From positions 1-64,000 of the forward strand of contig JASANE010011798.1 in NCBI GenBank assembly GCA_030248225.1: 64,000 nt of DNA, given 5' to 3'. This document shows positions 59,014 through 64,000 of the stretch, piece after piece (position 1 is the stretch's first letter; every line of letters starts with the position of its first letter). Under the pieces are notes generated by a model. The model did not search any database. It saw only the letters and a list, made by a program, of their open reading frames with translations, and was not told where the DNA came from. The position numbers were made by a program, and so were the translations under genes. Origin of the DNA: Trileptium ribeirensis. Lineage: Eukaryota > Nematoda > Enoplea > Enoplida > Thoracostomopsidae.

Positions 59014-59967
59014 AGTAAATACCATTCAAGTTATCGAAAATTTCGCATTTTAATGCTATCTATTTTCTATCCTATTATAGTTTATTTTATTATTTTAACT
59101 GGAGCTTTTGCACCTGTATATAAATGTTTAGACATAGCATATTTAAGAAACCTGTACTATCGAATATTGAAATCGACAACGAAACAGGCCATAAACGTGA
59201 TTATTTATTATACGCCCAGTAACGTTCATATCAGCATGCAATGTTGTTGCACCACGAATAGCTAATGTTTGCAAAATATTACAAACGAACACTGTACGAT
59301 TTTATTCGAAAGCGCTTAATCTATATGATTGTAGCGCCAGATCAATTTGTTATATCAAAGAAACCGGCTACTAAGTTGATTATTTCGTATAACGAATTAG
59401 TGTTTCATCTCGCAAAGCTATGCTACAGGGGATAACGTTTAGACACTACGACCAACGAAACCAACGTTCAATAAAGTTTATCCAATGAGCTGCAATTTTT
59501 ATGCTGTAGTGACGACGAAATTAGCTAAGTAAAAAGAGGTTATAAACGCGATTAATACTTATGATAAATATTATTATTGTGTTTATCCTAGGTAATAGCA
59601 ACCATTAATTGTTCTTCAGCTGCTGCGTAACAATTAGCAATCTAAACAACTCTTGCAGCAATCTATATATTTTCACTTGTAGAACACAGTAGAAAGCCGC
59701 ATGAGCAACGATATAAATGGTGATCCAAATCGTCTTTTCAAAAGTGTACTTTTGTATTGGTTTTGCTGGGTTTAACAGCGGAATTCAGGCAGCTAGTTTT
59801 CCTTGGTTTATTTCTGCAACGTTGACACGGTTTATTGCTATTAATAACTTTTACCCGTTCTAAATTTTTGAGACAGCAATACCTGCAGCGTTTCAAACCT
59901 CTTTGTGAAACTAACACCACACTTTAAATGACCAGTAATGTAATGCAGGATACGTTTGTTAAAATGT
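59014..59967. other. No recognisable gene
   Basis: AT-rich; a 70-codon ORF at 59053-59265 (plus) begins with a hydrophobic run (MLSIFYPIIVYFIILTGAFA) but shows no domain. Confidence 0.35.
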
Positions 59968-60036
59968 GGCCGATTGGGCTAGCGTGGTGTCTCGACTAAC
60001 CAGTCCTGAAAGTACGTGTTCAACTCCTGCCGTTAA
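59968..60036 (+). repeat. tRNA-like SINE head (tentative)
   Basis: Contains an A-box-like TGGGCTAGCGTGG and a B-box-like GTGTTCAACTCC at tRNA spacing, beginning GGCCGATTG. The anticodon stem and acceptor ends do not pair, so it is not a tRNA gene. No tail or target duplication was located. Confidence 0.4.
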
Positions 60037-60838
60037 CTGAAATTTTACATTTGGCGTCGTTCCACTTCCAAGTAAATAAATGATGCTCTTAACATATTAA
60101 TCATTATGTGACTAAAATGGCACTGAGCAAAGTTGATTGAAGTCGTTGCTATGTCGCATTTTTTCTATTGCTGTAAATTGATAAAAAATGAATTTATATG
60201 TCGAGACTATGTATATAGATTCACAAATTTTAACAACCAGAACATAGAAGCATACGTCACAATATAACAAACTTTAGATTGAACATATAACCCCAAAATT
60301 TTATAAACCCAACAGTCAGTGCAAAACATATAGTTTTAACTTGCAATATTCCGTATTGTTGCTAGGGCCTACAAAATCACATAGATTAAATCGTGCTTTG
60401 CTCAATTTTGTATCGCTGGTCATAAAGATGGAATCGACGCTCTTCGTGTAAAATTTACCTTCTAAATTTGTGGGTACATGTTCAACAGCGAATAAGTCGT
60501 ATTATGGCTTTGCAAAGCGGATCTTTTTCTTTAGCCGCGCATCACGCCACCAGTTTTGAAGATACAGCGATAATTCTGATGGGAGGCTATATCATAAGAA
60601 ACGCCAAAACTTTCGTTAGCTTACTGAGTGCGACCGTTGTCTATATAATGTAAAATTTGTCTATATAATGCTGCACCGCATTCCAATTATATATCTTAAC
60701 CGAAGACTGCTTATAATACAACCTCATTGCAGAATTACGATTTTTTGTGATCCTTGCTAACATTAATTCATAGAGTTCAACTGTTGAAACTGAACTGCAG
60801 CTATCATAAATTATATTGTCATACTGCGAATTAAGTCG
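60037..60838. other. No recognisable gene
   Basis: AT-rich; a 61-codon ORF at 60468-60653 (plus) matches nothing known. Confidence 0.35.
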
Positions 60839-60841
60839 TTA

Positions 60842-61156
60842 GAGTGGGATCACACGTAAAATTTTTTGCTCAAAATTTGAGGTAGAATTTTGAGCTCAAA
60901 TTTTTATCAAAATTTGAAAGCATTTTTCATTTTTGGTATAGTTGAACATGTGAACAATGTTTGATTTTTTGGCGTATTGCTTCAGTCGATCATGAACAAA
61001 GGATTCTCAAAATTATAACTCAAATTTTGAAGCGTGGCGATTTGCCATATATTTGCATTACAAATCAGAGTCACATTTGGATCAAAATTTGACCAAATTT
61101 TGAGATTAAATTTTGAGCTCAAGATTTGAGCAAACAGTTTGACGTGTGAACGCATC
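60842..61156. mobile_element. 315-bp MITE with TTA target duplication (PIF/Harbinger-like)
   Basis: Left end GAGTGGGATCACACGTAAAA; complement of right end GATGCGTTCACACGTCAAA. TTA flanks both ends (60839-60841 and 61157-61159). Arms are filled with repeats of TCAAAATTTGA and TTTTGAGCTCAAA. A minus-strand ORF (60982-61239) partly overlaps it and is not a gene. Confidence 0.75.
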
Positions 61157-61510
61157 TTAATTTTTTGGCTAGATCCGAAAGTAGCATTACAACATGAACA
61201 CAGCCATGTATTTACATTGAAGCTGCACATTTTTTCCAAAAATCAAAACATTTAGTATCTATTGCCCGCAGCGTAGATTGTAATGAATTTTCCGCGTGAA
61301 CTGCAAAACTACCCATTTCCTATTTCAAGACCTAATGTCTTGCATAAATGCTGTCCCTAATGGCTCGCATAAATAACCATTCGTTCTAAATAACTATGCT
61401 AGCTGTGTTGCACATGAGTTTACCAGTCTGTAAAAACCGTTCGCCATATAACTATGTTTTTCAGCGAATATACATAACTTGAACGGAAAGATCGATGTAT
61501 GCGGGTTATT

Positions 61511-62263
61511 TTCCATTATCCCCTACAGCTCGAATTTGGTCAATTTTGAAGATACAGAGCTCATTTTGGTACCAATAGATTCAGCTCGATGAGGCGGTTT
61601 CGAAAACACTGGTTTTACCCACATCGCTGAGAATTTTTTCGATTTTTTGAGGTCTCAATGGTCCCTCCTTGAGAACTCAAAAATTTTTTCTTCGGAATAT
61701 GGTCATATCGGGTACCGTTCGATTCGATTTTATGATATAAAACTATTGAAATTTGTTTTGTATGTATTTATTGAGATTTATTTTATAATATATATTTTAT
61801 TGAAATCTGCCCAATTTATATGAAGGCCTAAGTAACCCTGTGGGGCGAAATAAAATACAGGCCATGCCGTTCTCGATATACTAAGCCTAAGCCTAATTCG
61901 GGCGCTGCCGCACCCAGAACAACCCGCGCTAAGCTGTTCGTTTTTCTAACGTTATAACGTACCACCCTCAACGTTAGTAGGGCCCTCATAACTTTCTAAC
62001 AGTGGTGTAGATTTCAATACACTAGATTTCTCTCATCAAGCCGAGTCCAATCGTACCAAATATGACCATATTCCGAAGAAAAAATTTTGGGTTCCCAAAG
62101 GGGGACCATTGGTACCTCAAAAAAAATCGAAAAAATTCTCAGCGATGTGGGTAAAATCAGTATTTTCGCAGCTGCCTCATCGAGCTAAATCGATTGGTAC
62201 CAAAATCAGCTAAGTATCTTCAAAATTGACCAAATTCGGGCTGGGGGAATAATGGAAAAAATC
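61511..62263. mobile_element. ~750-bp inverted-repeat element, arms ~215 bp (family F)
   Basis: The left arm (61511-61730) includes CCATTATCCCC, CGAATTTGGTCAATTTTGAA, AATTTTTTCGATTTTTTGAG and GGAATATGGTCATAT. The right arm (62045-62263) mirrors these (ATATGACCATATTCC, CCAAATTCGGGCTGGGGGAA). The centre holds a copy of repeat C (61857-61985). Its end sequence is shared with the element at 39400-39918. Confidence 0.75.
61857..61985 (+). repeat. Interspersed repeat C, copy 3
   Basis: Shares CGATATACTAAGCCTA, GCTAAGCTGTTCGTTTTT and AACGTTATAACGTA with 28628-28810 and 9400-9456. It sits between the arms of the family F element. Confidence 0.55.
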
Positions 62264-62739
62264 AAAATGCGTTGGAATAGAAATCCGTAATTTTATGGAC
62301 TCAGCACATGCTTAGCCTACGGGTTGGTTCTTCTTTGATCCGCTGATACCAAAGGTTATCTAGGTTACTGAGTTCCAATCGTTGCATAAATAGATTAGAA
62401 TGTTAGAATTATTGATCCGGTTGTTGTAGAAGGCCTCCGATGGTTCCGATAAGTCGTTAAAGCAATTTTTCAATTCTGCAGGGGCGAGATTTCCGGATAG
62501 TAAAACCTTGATGTGACCAACGTATTGCATGTTTACTGTATTTTATGTCTTTTTATGGTGTATATTATGACATATGTTAAGTTTCTCTTATTAAGAGATT
62601 GTGTCCCTAATTTTGAACAATGTTATCCTTAAATTAGCATGCAACATGTCCCTTATAGGAAGAATTTACTGGAGAGCGGGAGCATTAGAAACTATGTATG
62701 ATAATTTGTGTAATTTTTTGTTAAGAACTCTATGATAAG

Positions 62740-63927
62740 CACTAACCAATACGGTTTCCTTAAAACGGTCCACTGTATCGCAATTGCTAGATACTGATAA
62801 TTCTTGGAATACTACAGTAAACGATTATAAGTGCATCTGTGTAATATATCTAGACATTGCTGGAGCTTTCGATTCGGTTCCTCACTTAAAACCTCTTTCG
62901 CTTTTGTAGTCCAAAGGTATCACCGAGCTTTTACTTTCATGGATACAAAATTATTTATTGGGCAGAAAACAAGCGAGTTTCAATTGGTTTGTCTATTTAA
63001 AGCAAAGTGATGTGCTGTCTGGTATTCCCAAGGAAGGCTTCTTGGACCGCTTTCGTTTATAATCTATATTAATATGGTTTGTGTGCAAGTTAGTATGATT
63101 GTTAAGTTGTATGCTGATGATTCCAAAATATACTTCTAGTATAATTGTGTTACTGGTCAAGATAGTAGGACAGAAATCTCTCGCATTGTTCAAACTGATA
63201 TCGGAGAACTTAATGTTTAATTGGATGGCAGAACAGCTACAGTTTTCTTAACCTATATGTTCGGCCTTTTATCTGGGACATGGTAATCCTAGATTTCAGT
63301 ATGTTTTCTCGGAAGTAATTTTAGCTTTTACGGATGAAATCTGTGATATTTGCATTCTCTTTTGTGATAATTTAATGTTCTCAACGCATAGCACTAATAT
63401 ATTCAAAAAGAGCATAAATCGTGTTAATTTAATTAACAGATCTTTTAGTGTACATGATGTTACTTTTCTTGTTAAAATATATATTACTTTTATTAGACGT
63501 ATTTTGGAATATGGATCCGAAATTAGGTCTTTGTATATAGTGCGAGATATTCAAATTTGTGAGCGTGATCAATGTGTTTTTAAACGGAGGCTAAATGGTT
63601 TTGGACACCTTTGTGATGATGACAGACGTAAGAAACTTCAGTTGCCTCCATTGTATCCTCGTCGGATATATAAAAACTTGATTATGGTTTACAAATTAAT
63701 TCATAATTTGATAGACCTTCCTTTTACATCGTTGTTGAGACATCCAAATGCCAGGAGTACTAGAGGTCACCAGTATAAACTCTATGTTGAAAGTATTTTT
63801 CAGCAATCGTGTTGTTCCAATATGGGATAACATCAGTAATGATATTGTAAGTGCATCGTCACTGCCGATTTTTAAAAACCCCTCAGTTCTGCTATGTTCT
63901 TTGATTATTGTGGGCATTGAATTGTAG
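62740..63927 (+). pseudogene. CR1-like retrotransposon, reverse transcriptase to C-terminus
   Basis: Plus strand. The reverse transcriptase begins with STNQYGFLKT (about 62740) and continues with CVIYLDIAGAFDSVPH (about 62850), SWIQNYLLGRKQASF (about 62940) and an LLGPLSFIIYIN stretch (about 63045). The catalytic VKLYADDSKIY follows (about 63105). A longer open stretch (63375-63830) covers FIRRILEYGSEI to HPNARSTRGHQYKLYVESI. After a frameshift the protein ends RVVPIWDNISNDIV to a TAG at 63925. ORF1 and the endonuclease are absent. Frameshifts and stops make it inactive, although the YADD box is intact. The 3' UTR reaches the end of the window. Confidence 0.8.
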
Positions 63928-64000
63928 TCAGTCAATTGGCTTATCTCTTGCCCACCATACCAAATATGTAATCTTTCTTGATATACTTGGTTAATATATT

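Overview
This is eukaryotic, almost certainly invertebrate animal, nuclear DNA. It is AT-rich and has no operons, no bacterial-type gene packing and no long single-exon genes. Decayed CR1-like and RTE-like retrotransposons and a Ty3/gypsy fragment are scattered through it, together with many short terminal-inverted-repeat elements and several kinds of minisatellite. The RTE and CR1 proteins resemble those common in flatworms and other lophotrochozoans, but the species cannot be fixed from the sequence.

The one convincing host gene runs on the minus strand from about 42.15 kb to 19.58 kb and is open at its 5' end beyond this window or within unrecognised exons. Four exons can be read: two that together make the end of a von Willebrand factor type D (vWD) domain (41931-42153 and 38299-38453), one complete sushi/CCP domain (24797-24976), and a likely terminal exon with a stop codon (19578-20068). 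Splice sites and phases agree, except that at least one exon between the vWD and sushi exons was not found. The domain order is that of the mesh/SUSD2/mucin-4-like extracellular proteins. Its introns carry an RTE element, three tandem-repeat arrays and several inverted-repeat elements.

Layout: 1-6000 is one large, diverged palindrome with arms of about 2.9-3.0 kb and a loop of about 100 bp. Each arm carries a tRNA(Ala)-derived block. 6-10.5 kb has no recognisable gene. 10.9-12.35 kb is a 5'-truncated RTE and 12.43-16.3 kb a nearly complete but frameshifted CR1-like element, both on the minus strand. 16.7-18.5 kb holds two small inverted-repeat elements and a G-rich 29-bp minisatellite. 19.6-42.2 kb is the vWD-sushi gene. 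42.5-43.8 kb has two further minisatellites (27/108 bp and 20 bp). 44.9-46.75 kb is a nest of inverted-repeat elements. 49.1-51.8 kb holds a gypsy pol remnant and a CR1 endonuclease remnant. 57.7-59.0 kb has an inverted-repeat element, a duplicated SANT-like exon block and a 148-bp palindrome. 60.8-62.3 kb has two more inverted-repeat elements, and 62.7-63.93 kb is the 3' part of another CR1-like element on the plus strand.

No new enzymatic system was found. The most unusual items are the 6-kb palindrome with its tRNA-derived blocks, the vWD-sushi gene with a novel tail and no membrane anchor, the duplicated SANT-like block, and the layered insertions that give relative ages (for example a TAA-flanked element inserted inside the 51-bp satellite).
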